This document shows, piece by piece, positions 1-10,900 of a stretch of DNA of 64,000 nt. The notes beneath the pieces are model-generated. The model worked only from the letters and a program-made list of their open reading frames with translations, had not been told where the DNA came from and did no database searches. Numbering within the stretch: the stretch's first letter is position 1; every line of letters starts with the position of its first letter. The position numbers and the translations under genes are program-made. The stretch covers positions 16,299,802 to 16,363,801 of the forward strand of contig NC_087064.1 in the NCBI RefSeq assembly GCF_963678635.1, read 5' to 3'. This DNA comes from Symsagittifera roscoffensis (Eukaryota > Xenacoelomorpha > Acoela > Convolutidae).

Positions 1-708
1 GGCCGTTGGAGACAACTTGGGGTCGCGATTCTGTCATCGATCATTATGCAGCCGTCAACCATCGTTGCTGAGTCCCAAAAGGTCTTGATGTAAGGGTCTA
101 TCGTGGCAAAGCCTTCATAATCCTTATTTCTTATCGCTGTAATCATCAGTCTGAGCGTTGCATCTTGGTCTGTTAGCTCGCTGAGTATGTTTGCGTCTAA
201 AATGCCTATCAGACCCTGTAGTGACTTTTTATCTTCGGCGACTATTCTTTGACGCAGTGATACTCGATTTACTTGCTTTATCGCTCGTTTCGGTCGAGTA
301 ATTCGTTGCTTCCGAAAGTTAGCGATTATAGTGGCTTACTTGGTTCGTCGGAGATCACCTGCTTGCGCTGACGAAATTCTTCTGGGTTTCTTCGCCTTCC
401 ATCTGCGGATAGGTCATGAACGACCAAACTGAATTTTATGAAGAGGCGCGAATTCATTCAAGAGTATTCTAAAACTTTCATCTATTATAAACTCTTCAGA
501 AGCGTTCGACATAGCTAAAATTGAAAAGTTTTTACAAGTTGTTGATTCGCTAACGACGATTTTATTTTGATAATATGGCACAGTTGATTTAAATATTTTG
601 CAGATAGGTACAGGAGGAGACTGGGTTATGTTATTGGATATTAGAGAATGCTCAGGAATTCCGCCAGAGAATTGAGTATGATATGTCGAATCTGATTGGT
701 TCCCGTTT

Positions 709-924
709 GTGCATAAATTAACTGCGCCCTCTTGTGGCGAGTATTCATAGTACAGTTTGCTCAATTGAGTTTGGGTCAAAAAACAGTGCATAAATTAGTG
801 GAGCCCTCTCGCGGTGTTCATCCATATTACAGTTTACTCAACTGTGATTGGCGCAAATCTATGCACAAATTCGTAACGCCCTCTCGCTGTGTATCCATAA
901 TACAACTTGAGATTTGTTTGGCGG
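709..924. repeat. Three diverged tandem copies of a ~75-bp unit
   Basis: The block tgcataaatta...gccctctcg.ggtgt.catccata.tacagtt.gctcaa repeats at about 711, 786 and 860. It sits within the Gypsy pol relic between RNase H and the integrase linker. Confidence 0.7.
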
Positions 925-1069
925 TTAGAAGCAATCGTCAAAATTCCTGAAAAAAAACGATCGTTGTACTAAAAATTGTTTATACATGGGATGCTTTCTG
1001 ATACATCCTGTTTAAAAACAGGGTTAGGTAAATAATTAAACTCCTTGTTGTTACACTTTTAGATTGAGC

Positions 1070-1706
1070 AAGCGGAAAAGAAATTGTGAGTCGATTTCAC
1101 TACGAACTGTTCATCGACACTTGATGGTTGGGGTCATCAAATGTTGGGTGACGTGATGTATTCCTAGCTTTGTACCCGCAATATGTATGACTTTGAAATC
1201 AAAAGGTAGTAACCAGTCTACCCATCTGGTCAGTCAAGATTGATAGGATTTTTTTACCTCTCTTTGACTGAAACGCTGAGATGATTGCTTCAGGGTCGGT
1301 TAAAACCTCCCCAGTAAAAAGTTTTGGATATGACCAAAAGTTTGGGATATGACCACACTATGGCTAGTAGCTCTAATTTGTTAGTGCTGTATTTCTTTTC
1401 CTGAATTTTCAAAAATCTGGAAGCGATTGATATCGGAACCCTTGGACCATCTGGTAACTCCTGTTCCAAGGCTGAACCTAGTCCACTATGACCAGCGTCG
1501 CATTTCACCCTGGAATTTCTCTTTTGGTCCTTTTGATACATTTTTGTAATGTTTGATAATAAATTGAGCGTATCTTCGAAACCCTTTTGTTGGTCTGCTC
1601 CCCACACGAATATTTGTTTATTGCTCATTTTTAACGAAGGTCTGAACTGTTTGGTCAGGAGATGACAGTTTGGTAGGAATTTCTGTAGGTAGTTGAGGAC
1701 TCCCAT
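1070..1706 (-). pseudogene. Gypsy RT thumb and RNase H remnant
   Basis: The minus-strand frame 1706-1290 starts MGVLNYLQKFLP (RT thumb) and contains CDAGHSGLGSALEQEL, the first RNase H catalytic block. Past a frame shift, about 1250-1150 reads LLPFDFKVIHIAGTKLG, the end of the RNase H domain. Confidence 0.82.
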
Positions 1707-1909
1707 AAAAGAACGAAGTGTTGGGGGTTTGATAGCTAGGACTACCTGTACTTTTGAGAGTTTGGGTTGGTACCCAGTTTTACAACTATCGAAACCTAAC
1801 CACGATATTCTGTTTACAGAAAATCCTACTTTGATACTTTTAGAGCAAAACTTTTTGTCTATTTAAAAAGACGTTTTCTACAATTTTCCAACAGATCCTT
1901 TCGAAACCA

Positions 1910-2512
1910 TTAGTAAATTTTCCAGAAAACAAATGACTCCCTTGATATTTTGTAGGTTGTTGTCCATTGCCTTTTGAAAATCTTTGGGCATATCTGTGAG
2001 GCCGTAAAAAACCCGGTTTTTAAACGATAGGTACCTCTTGTTTCCCCACATACAATACTAAAATTGCAGTGGCTACTGACTAGATCACCAGTTAAGAAAT
2101 TGCTAAAAGCATGTTTTAAGTTAAGTGACTGAAACCAAACTTTGCTAGAGATATTCGCGTTGACAATTTGCGCGGCAATGTTGAATTGTTCCAGAAGCTT
2201 TAGTCTTTGGCATTGGTTTTTAAATATCTGGGCATTCATTGGCTTCGCGTCCATTGCTACTTTTAAGCAGCTGTCTTTTTTGGCTGTAATAATTATCGGT
2301 GCTACGAAACGGTCGCAGGTGCAATCGTTCAGTTTTACGATATGTCCATCTTTAATGAGATTCTTAATTTTAGTACCTACTTTGTCTTGGATACGTGTTG
2401 GTACTCTCCGACTTTTCTCTTGGATCGGAACCATAGGATCCTTGAATACCGAAATTACCCGTTGGTTTTTCGATCTGCCATCTCTGGTGAATACGTCTTT
2501 GAATTTCTCCAA
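1910..2512 (-). pseudogene. Gypsy reverse transcriptase remnant (fingers and palm)
   Basis: The 200-codon minus-strand frame has VGTKIKNLIKDGHI, then FVAPIIITAKKD, then SLNLKHAFSNF in place of the usual catalytic LDLKSAY block. The stretch continues to a damaged FWKIY where the YxDD box should be. The catalytic aspartates are absent or shifted, so it is inactive. Confidence 0.82.
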
Positions 2513-2589
2513 GAATTTCCTTCACCACAATCTGATTCGGTGGACGGCGATGAAATCTCGTTATTAAGGACTGGTCTTAATTAGGTGGT

Positions 2590-2950
2590 TTATACACCCA
2601 AAGCACTTTGAAGATCAAGACCTAATAGGCATCTAGTACGGTTCTCTGAAAGAAGGAACTTCGCTGAACTGATATGCCACCCTGGCGAAGAGACGTCTGC
2701 AATCAAAGTGTCAAATAATTTGATTGTTCTTCTATTGTAATCTACAGAATGAGTGTCAATAGACATCTCAAAGATTGACAATAGGTTTAAATTGGCGCTC
2801 GATTTGACGAGTATATCTGCGGTTTTCTTGTTAAAAAAAGATGCTGGGCTACCCGTGTCTACGGTGGCTTTAAAAAACGTTTTGCTGACTCTCAGGGTGA
2901 TTTGTAGACATCTGCTTTTTCCATTAGCAGATTTGGTGACTTCTAGCTTT
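2590..2950 (-). pseudogene. Gypsy aspartic protease remnant
   Basis: The minus strand encodes ATVDTGSPASFFN, the D-T-G active-site motif with its usual flanks. Downstream residues include CLLGLD, matching the C-terminal glycine loop of retropepsins. A frame change separates the two parts. Confidence 0.75.
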
Positions 2951-3007
2951 TGACTATATTTTGGGGTTTTGGTTCCTGATGGTTAGTTAGGACCTTTGGT
3001 GGAATGT

Positions 3008-3211
3008 TCAAAATCGAATATTCCGACTCACTGTCCGATGCAAAAAAAACGCACATCTCTTCTGCTGCGATTTCTGTGAGTCACCTACATTGTTCCTGAA
3101 AATGCAGCATCTGGCAAAATGACCTCTTTTGTTACAGTTTTTACACGTCACGTCCTTTGCCGGGCATGGAGGTTTTTGTTTTGGGGAATAATCCTTCCAC
3201 AAAATTAACAT
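3008..3211 (-). pseudogene. Gypsy nucleocapsid zinc knuckle
   Basis: The minus-strand frame contains CKNCNKRGHFARCC, a CX2CX4HX4C zinc knuckle of the gag nucleocapsid. It lies between the gag start and the protease, as expected. Confidence 0.75.
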
Positions 3212-3444
3212 GGTTTGTTCTCTCTTTGTTGGTTTTGGTTATGGCAGTTGTTGAGTTTTCCTCTAGAGCTTTATGCTCGCTTTGTTCTGTTTTGGATGTT
3301 GTTCTTCTGCTGAACTAATAGGGTTGGTTCCTGTTTGGTTTGAAATGAATATGGACAGTTCTGGCCGGAATTAGTATTTGTATTAGATGGTACTGAGAGA
3401 TTCAACTGTTTTTGTAATGTAGAGGCAGTGACATAACATTTATC

Positions 3445-4190
3445 TTGAAGGAAAGCCGATTTGAGGGTTTCTTCAGGAGAATTACCCAGTCTGATACAAA
3501 GATCACTTTCAATGTCTTTGAATCTTATTTTGGCGATGAAGATGTCTTGGACAACCTCTTTTTCATTGTCAATTGCCCAACCACACTGGGCTGCTTGGCC
3601 CGGAAGTCTCAGGAAGAGGTTCTCCAGACTTTCGCGATCTGATTGTTGCGTGTTGTAGAGATTTATTCTTTCGATAATTTAGTTTTTGTCCTTTTTGAAA
3701 AGTGTCTCGCAATAATTGTGGAAGTCGCGAATTTTGATCGTTGCGATACCTACATGAGCGTGGCTTTCTAAGAATGTTTTCTTACGTTCTGATCCCGAAG
3801 AGAAGAATAATCGCGATTTGATCCTTTGGTACGCCTCATGAAAAAAAAAACATTTGGGCTAATTTTTGGTCTCTTTTTTCTTCTTCTCTCATTGATTTCG
3901 CTCGGTTTGCGAACTTCAGCTTTATCTGTTGCGATGTGATTGGCTTCTTCTGGTTGGGACTCTGTTTCTCCCTTTCTCTCTGGTCGCGGAGGGGGGTCGT
4001 CAAAAACTTTTACCGGGTCACTCAGTAGAATATTGGCGTTACAATATTCTTTTAGATTAACGGCTAAGAAAAATTGTCCAATCCACGATTCCCAGGGGAA
4101 TAAAGGTTCCGTTGTTGATTTGGGCCGGAACGCTGGTACCCCTATAAAGTTAGTTCGGTCCTCGCCGAACAAAACTGCTGGCTGCGCCAT
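3445..4190 (-). pseudogene. Gypsy gag remnant
   Basis: A minus-strand frame beginning MAQPAVLFGEDRTNFIGVPA at 4190 resembles the start of Gypsy gag (FRPKSTTEPLFPWESW follows). It shifts frame near 3840 in an A/T run and continues in other frames to about 3445. Confidence 0.55.
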
Positions 4191-4383
4191 GTGGGATAAC
4201 AAGCGACATACTCATAAATGATAAAACAAAGTGTATAATGTGAATTGATAAACGAAAGTATCAATAACGAATTCTGTATTTTTCAACAGAAAACAAGAGA
4301 GTGATTTTTTCATTCAACATCAAGCTGCTAGGTCGGTCGACTGGTACCGACCTTGATATATCAATCAATATGACCAAGCTGAC

Positions 4384-5159
4384 TCACACTACTGAGACCT
4401 TTAACACCACCTTAATAACACAATAACAACTTCGTAAGGGGCGACCCTCCTGTCGTACCACAATAATATCCCATGTGTTTATTGTACACTGATATAGACT
4501 GAGGTGCTTGAACTGCCAAATTAGTTTTTGGCACCCGATCGTTCCTACCGAGAGTAACTTCTGGTTCCCCTGCTGAGAATGTGCTCGAAACAGTCGCCGA
4601 TTTGTTGTCATACCATTGGATTGCAACCAGCTGTATCTCTCGTGTGTTCAGCGTCTTAGTAATATACAAACCTCTAACAGGTTCCCGAAGTAGTCAAACT
4701 TCAGCCCAGGTGCGCGGCTTACAATCAGTTCCCGGATTAGATCTGTGCCACCTGCAAACCTGGTGAGTTGAACCAGTTGTCAAAGAAAAGCTTGAAACTT
4801 CTTTCCGATGGAATAAGTTTGGCGAGACGTAGTACTACTTGTCCAGGTTTTTTGACAATCCCACCATCCAAAAGTGCCTGAAAATTTCCACCATAAAACT
4901 CTGTTTTAAGGATTATCGACCAGAAAGTACAAACACTCCCCAACCCCACTTTTTCGGACCCCTCGACTGTCCAACCCCACAGACTTCGCACAGAATTAAT
5001 TAATTCTGTTCGTGAAACTGTGTCGATAGCCCCGATAGTTCCTTCAACAGAATATTCGAAGTCCTCTTTACCCGGATCCGCCATTAACTCAACTGAAAAA
5101 AAATGAATTAAAATAATCGTTCTGCCGGGTGGTACGATTTTGTACTGTACCAAAAGCAC
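4384..5159 (-). mobile_element. piggyBac-type transposase relic
   Basis: Two minus-strand frames (5159-4737 and 4669-4412) together match the C-terminal half of piggyBac transposases. The first contains VVLRLAKLIPSERSF and LFFDNWFNSPGLQV, the DDE-region D-N-x-F/Y-T/S block. The second contains QWYDNKSATVSSTF and ISVYNKHMG. The segments are separated by a frame shift and the gene lacks both ends. No terminal repeats were found. Confidence 0.75.
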
Positions 5160-6435
5160 AAATTTTTCCAGCGCCCAGACAGTAAAGATTCATATTTCCA
5201 CGTTCTGGTAATTTATGGGGTGCCAGTGAATAGGTATTCAAAGTTTCAGAATCCTAAGTTATGTGAAAATAGGGGTACAATAAATATTCTGGGCCAAAAC
5301 CGAGTGATTTTTCGTAGTCTGATCACGGTTGACAAAGGCGTCCTCTAGTAGATGCACGTGTCATTGGTAGCCATTTTTTTATTTTCTTAAACCGTGGTAT
5401 TCAAAATTGGCTCGCTGTACGCTTTCCGCCAACATCAAGCACGTATGATTAGCCACTTAAATGCCACGTGTTGTTTTCTAACTCGGTACGACATCGTATC
5501 ATCGTCCAGTTAGGGTGCGCGATGGCTGAACCAAAACAGAACCAAAAAACGGTTAAAACAGAATGTATCCTTTTTCATATTAAAATATGATTAGGTGGGG
5601 GACTCGGATCTACGCCAAACCGATCTACTTGCTACAGCGGTACATTATTTTATACCGCTTGGCCAAGTCAACCTCTATGTAGTTAATTTCGAAGACATCA
5701 AAGTGCACGTTCAAGTATCTTTTTTTTGCGGCAACTTCGTCAGCCGATAAACACGGAGGAATGGGAGCGACCAGTACAATCGGACGGTTCATTATGCTAG
5801 CAACGCTTTTAATGCCGGCGGATCGAGCACGTGCTTTTTTGTCATAATGCAGTTTGAATATATGATCAAGTGGGAAATGCCCACGCGGATGTTAGGCACA
5901 ATGACCCACACCAAGCCAACAGTTTTTAAAATTTCATTTGAATTTGCCTGCCATTTTGTGTTTCCGATGAGGGAACGTAGGTATTCCCGCTAACCAACGT
6001 GACAACAATGCTTTAGCGTATAATTGCACTCTAGCGTAACGCCTGTTATGGTCAAAATTTTCTTCAAAACCCAGCGACGGGAAGCTGGCTTTGTGTTGGC
6101 TCAGTATGAAGTGCTAAGTATGATGTCAAGGCGTTAAAGTTTTGTGGATTAAAGCTAATGGCAGTGACTGGTCTATCTTTTAATGGTTGTTCAACCAGGC
6201 TAATTCTGGTTCTTAAAAACTTCTCGATCACCCTCCTGTTGCCTAGGATATGTCTGCGATATGTCCTGTTGCCTAGGTCTGTTGCGGTCTTGAGCAAGCC
6301 TTCTGAAATGTAGCAGAACCCCAATCAAAGCTAAGCACTTCTTTTATTGGCCTAAATCCTAGTCCTGCAGCTCTGATCCTTGTGGAACATAGAAGCTTTA
6401 GTAGAATTCAGACTTTTTCATATATCGACAAAAAA
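5160..6435. other. Stretch without recognised features
   Basis: No supported gene was seen. An 86-codon minus-strand frame at 6064-6324 has no splice context or recognisable motif. Confidence 0.5.
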
Positions 6436-6670
6436 GGGAGCGGTGGTGAAGTGGTTAAGTCTCCGCCTCTCTAGCGAAAGGTCGGATGTTCGATGCCCAC
6501 CATGATTCCTGCTCGTTGTTTGAGGGTAAAACAATAATACTCAGCCTAAAAATATAGCCAAAAACTGCATGTAAACCTGAAAAAGTGGTACAACAGCGGT
6601 TCTCTGTGAAGAGGTGAACAGTTCATTTATTGGTCTTTGGCTCGTGGATAAATCGTCTTAAAAAGTTTTA
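6436..6670 (+). mobile_element. tRNA-derived SINE, copy 1
   Basis: The head GCGGTGGTGAAGTGGTTAAG and the later ATGTTCGATGCCC resemble the A and B boxes of a serine or leucine type tRNA. A body shared with the copy at 21974 follows, ending near GTGGATAAAT..TCTTAA. Confidence 0.72.
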
Positions 6671-6954
6671 TCAAATTGGGGGTGAACTAGTGGCGTCATA
6701 ATTCAGTTCTGAGCGCACGACACACTCGTAAAAAACTAGAGGCTGAAAATCTAAAATTAACATGCCTTACATTGCACTACCACGCCACTTAAGATAAAAA
6801 CTGATGCTACACAATGTGATTTTGGGATTTCTTGATGAAAATGCGAGAAGTTTTGAACAATTCGGGCAATTTTTGGTGATTTCCCAAAACGTATTGTGAT
6901 ATTTCGCCGCCGAGCGGGATAAAGCCAACAATCGGCTATGAAACTAGTGTCCAG

Positions 6955-7407
6955 CAGGAGCGGATCTAGGATTTTTTCGAGGGCGCGGATTTTCAAAAAA
7001 TTGTCTTAGAACTTTTGCCGACCTTTTTTATGGTCGACCAAATTGATTTTCTGAGCGCTCCCAGAGCACTAGGTAAACCATATTTTGGCAAAATGTTTAA
7101 GCGCCGCAGCTGCATGCAAATTTTTGAAAAAACAGGTCAAAATAACCGTTTTTGGGCACTTTTTGGATAATTTTGACCAAAAAAAAGTGTTTTTTTTTTG
7201 GCGCACGCTCGCCTTCAAAATTTTTAAATATTGGCACAAAAGCGCCTTCAGAAAATGTTAGGATTGGTCAGCCGGACGTGGATAATATAAATTGATATCA
7301 AAGGGGGGACCCTTTGGCTGGTGAGGGGGTTCAAACCTTGAAATGAAAGACGTCCCAGCGTCCTTCCCCCGCACCGCCACACCCCCCTCCCCGTGAAACC
7401 GCCCCTG
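6955..7407 (-). mobile_element. hAT-like MITE, family A, full length
   Basis: It begins CAGGAGCGGATCTAGG and ends CCGCCCCTG, imperfect terminal inverted repeats of the CAGGGGCGGATCTAG type. The flanks GTGTCCAG and GTGTTCAG form an 8-bp target duplication with one mismatch. No coding capacity is seen. Confidence 0.82.
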
Positions 7408-7732
7408 GTGTTCAGGACACTTTTACAAATGTTCTTTTCATCTACAACCAGATGAGTTTTTCTTGTTTTTTTTTGTATGGAGTTAAAGGCAATTAAAAAC
7501 AACATGGAGTTAAAATCAATTTCAATGCATCCTTTGCAAAAACAGTTTATACGTTTACAAAATTGATCTCTTGCCTGACTAAATAGCTTATAAATATATT
7601 TTAACTGATTTTGTTTTTTCTTCAACATAATCAGTTCTTTTTTCTAAGAAACTGCACGAATTTGATTGCTTGAAACTAAATGAATTGCCGACGCAACGGA
7701 GTATGTAAAATGACCTGTGTGTTTCTCCACAG

Positions 7733-7903
7733 GTGTTGAGGTCGAATCAGTAGAAGTGACATCTGTCGACTCCACGACTACACATGAATTCAGTCTTTTG
7801 ACCCCTGGCTGTTTTCACACTGTCACTGCATGTGCACAATGTCAGGGAGATGACGACGTTGACGTCATTTTCGGCAACTGCGACACGAAAAAAATATGCA
7901 CTG
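7733..7903 (+). CDS. Exon 1 (of those found): second half of an FN3-like domain
   Basis: The exon follows a tttctccacag acceptor in phase 1 and ends TGC ACT G before gtttgt, also phase 1. It encodes about 57 residues with the FN3 E-F strand signature PGCFHTVTACAQC and a closing Cys-Thr pair shared by later domains. The first half of this domain was not found in the 5' 7.7 kb, so at least one upstream exon is missing. Confidence 0.75.
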
Positions 7904-10900
7904 GTTTGTTTGATTTCAAAAACTTCAAAATCATAAAAAAGGCGGGAGGAAAATTGTCCTTTTGAAAAAACGGCATTGATAAATTCAAAGTTGAAGAGAT
8001 CATAGGTACTCTTAAAAAATCTCCAATTTCTCGCCATATTTGCGATGTTGCAATAACATGATCCCATTAAAGCTTTTTTAATAATTGAAGAAATGAATTG
8101 GTGATAAGTCTGTGGAAAACCCTGGCTTTTTTGCTTATACCCTTTTTTGTACTGCTACATTAGTAGCCAAGAGAGTCTGGAAACGGTAGGTTTTTAAATG
8201 ATGTAATGCGGTTCAAGGTCAAGGTCAGCAACAATGAATAACTACAGGCCATATCGTAGATTCAGTGTGCTGTGATATGGACTCAGATCTTATAGTATCT
8301 TGCATAGTCGTAGAAAACTAGAGTCGTGATTAGGTGAGATCTACATTACGACAGGTTTTTAGTCGCTCAAGATCCTAGGATATCAGGATTTTCAAATCTC
8401 GAAAAAAAAAACGGATTTAGTTATTCCGCTTTACTGGGCGACGGCTTCAGTAAATCGATCCACAATACTTTATCAAAAACTGGGTGGAATAATTCACAAT
8501 GACAGCGACATTATAAAAAACGTGGAGCCACACGGAAAATTGCTACCAATGGTCGGTGGTACTGGACCGCTAAAAAACCGGAACCACCAAGACTGACAGA
8601 ATCTACGACTGCAAAAACAGCAAGAGCTCAAAGCGACAGAATCGTGAGCGGGCAAAGCGCGGCTAAAAACTTGAAAAGAATAAAGAAAAGACAGAAAGTA
8701 GGACACCATGAGTACAATACAGAAACTGGTATAACGTCTTTTCCTATCTTTAGGGTAAGAAAGGCCAGAAAAGACGAAAGGGGAAAACTTTATGTACAGT
8801 TTGTTGAATATAACAGAAAACCTATACAAAAGTTGAGAACATTAACAGTGAAAATGAAACAGCAGGATTAATAATACCACAGATTACTCTAATATATACA
8901 GAAAAAAAACGAGAATTGTGTTGCATTTAGATTTTAAAGAAAAAATAGGGATTTCAACGTCACAAAGAACTACCCACAGATCTGATGTGTAAATAAAAAT
9001 GCGATGGGTCTACGGGTTACAAAGATGAAAGATGCGATATGTAAGAAATTTAAAATCTGTTCAACAGAAATGGAATATCAAAAAATCGCATCGTGATATC
9101 GAAATTCAAGTTCCCTTGATGCCCTATTCAGGAGAAAAGATGACTTATACCAATCCACAACCAGAGTTAAGTAGAGAAAAACATAGAAAAACTACTCGAG
9201 GTGGTACACAACAAAATCTAGACAAAAGCACTGATGACTGTTGTTTTCACAAATTATAAAAAGAAGGAAAAAAGATAACACAATTAAATTAGAATTTGAG
9301 GCGAAGCCCATAAACCTGCAAATGTACAAAACTTGTACCGAATGCCAAACGTAGACAAACTAATAGATAAGTAGATAAGGTACGCCAGACAATCACAGAG
9401 AAAAAAGCCAGACAACTATTCTTATCAGTTTCAGATCTCAAACACAATTATAGCCATTTTAAACTAGCTGTGAAAACAGCTATTCAATGCAATTTTGAAT
9501 GCAATTCAATGCAAGTTATTGAGAGAAAAGCAACAGGGACGTATTTTTTTCTTCGGGCTTCGATAAGCTGCCTAACATATCAACAGAGTTTCAGAAGACT
9601 ATGAACGGTACCCTGAGCAACGCGAAGAGCCCATTCTGTTTTCTGCATGATATTCTGATAGTGTCTATGGGAATAAAAAAAGATCTCATATGGTTTGTGG
9701 AAAAAAAAGAAGGAAAAAGAAGATGAGGAGAACTCAGCGTTGAAAATGTTAAGTAATGAATTCCTGAAAAATTAAGTGAAATGGTTGGACATCATGGGGT
9801 GACACCAAAAAGTCGAACACAGAATCAATTCTAAAATTAGACCTCTCAAAAACGCTGAAACAACTAAGAGTTTTCGTAGGCATTTTAGATTACCTTGCAA
9901 AGCTCCTACTTAACCTAGTTACGTTAACTGAAAAACTTAGACCGATAACGAAAATATATAAAAAATTAGAATCAAAAAGAAGAAACAATAAATAAAAAAT
10001 TCACTGGACTTCTGCAAACACGAAAAATTATTTAAAAACTATTTCAAGCCAAATCCACAAAAGAGATGGTAAAAGATATTAAAATCTGAAGTTAGTCACA
10101 TTGGTTTAGGAGCCACTTCAAAAACCAATTCCGAAACAAGGGTTATCATTTGTATCAAACATTTTATTAGCAGTATATCGGGCAAGAGTTTGGTTTAGAG
10201 TCTTCCTGTTTTGACGGGAACTTTAGTATCTAGATATCACCAAGCGATAATAACAGCCCTAAAGGCAAACAGAACAAGCAAAGCGCATCAACCTAGGATG
10301 ACTTGATTGCCTGATAGATTAGTGCTATTGAACGGTTAGCAAAATTGATTTTCCTACTGCTATTGATTGGTTAGCATGGATATGAGAATTGTTTATTAAA
10401 TCTGGAGGGAATTATTCGGGGAACCGTGTGATGAGTCAAAAATTGATGAAAAGTTTGCCGTAGTATCGATTGAAAAGTTTCATGAAGCACTTGGTTAGTA
10501 ATGTATAAGAAACCAGTACAAGTCAACCTAATCAAAAACAGATCCAAAAGTTTTCTCTGCAAGTTACATAATAGTCGAAGCTAATTGATATAGAAACAGT
10601 TGGTTCGAAAACTAAACAAGACTGCTCGTATCAGGGCGAAGCTCTGAAAGTTCCGACTGCCTTTTAAGGTCTATGGAGCATTAATAAGATGAAAAATTTC
10701 AATGTAATAAAAAAATTTATTAAACTTTTTGAAAAAATTTGAGATTTTATGTAAAAACATCCCCCCACACGTCATATTAAGTACAAAGTGATAGATTTTG
10801 AGCCTATTAACAAATCAATTATGGCATATAAGCTTCCTTGAACCAATTTGGAAAATCATCCCCCCACACGCCATTTAAAGTACAAAAAGATATATTTTAA

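Larger units (their letters stand above)
1..4190 (-). mobile_element. Ty3/Gypsy-type LTR retrotransposon, decayed, truncated by the left window edge
   Basis: The minus strand carries, in order from high to low coordinates, a gag-like start, a zinc knuckle, an aspartic protease, a reverse transcriptase, RNase H and the RNase H-integrase linker. Stops and frame changes interrupt it throughout. The last piece before the left edge (about 1-300) matches the pre-integrase linker, so integrase should lie outside the window. No LTR was identified. Short tandem repeats at 709-924 interrupt the pol region. Confidence 0.88.

Noticed and set aside
6064-6324. Minus-strand 86-codon frame as a gene
   Set aside because: No domain, splice context or compositional signal was seen.
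8494-9259. Overlapping short frames on both strands, 75-111 codons
   Set aside because: They lie in a decayed Gypsy relic, have no splice-phase support and overlap on opposite strands.
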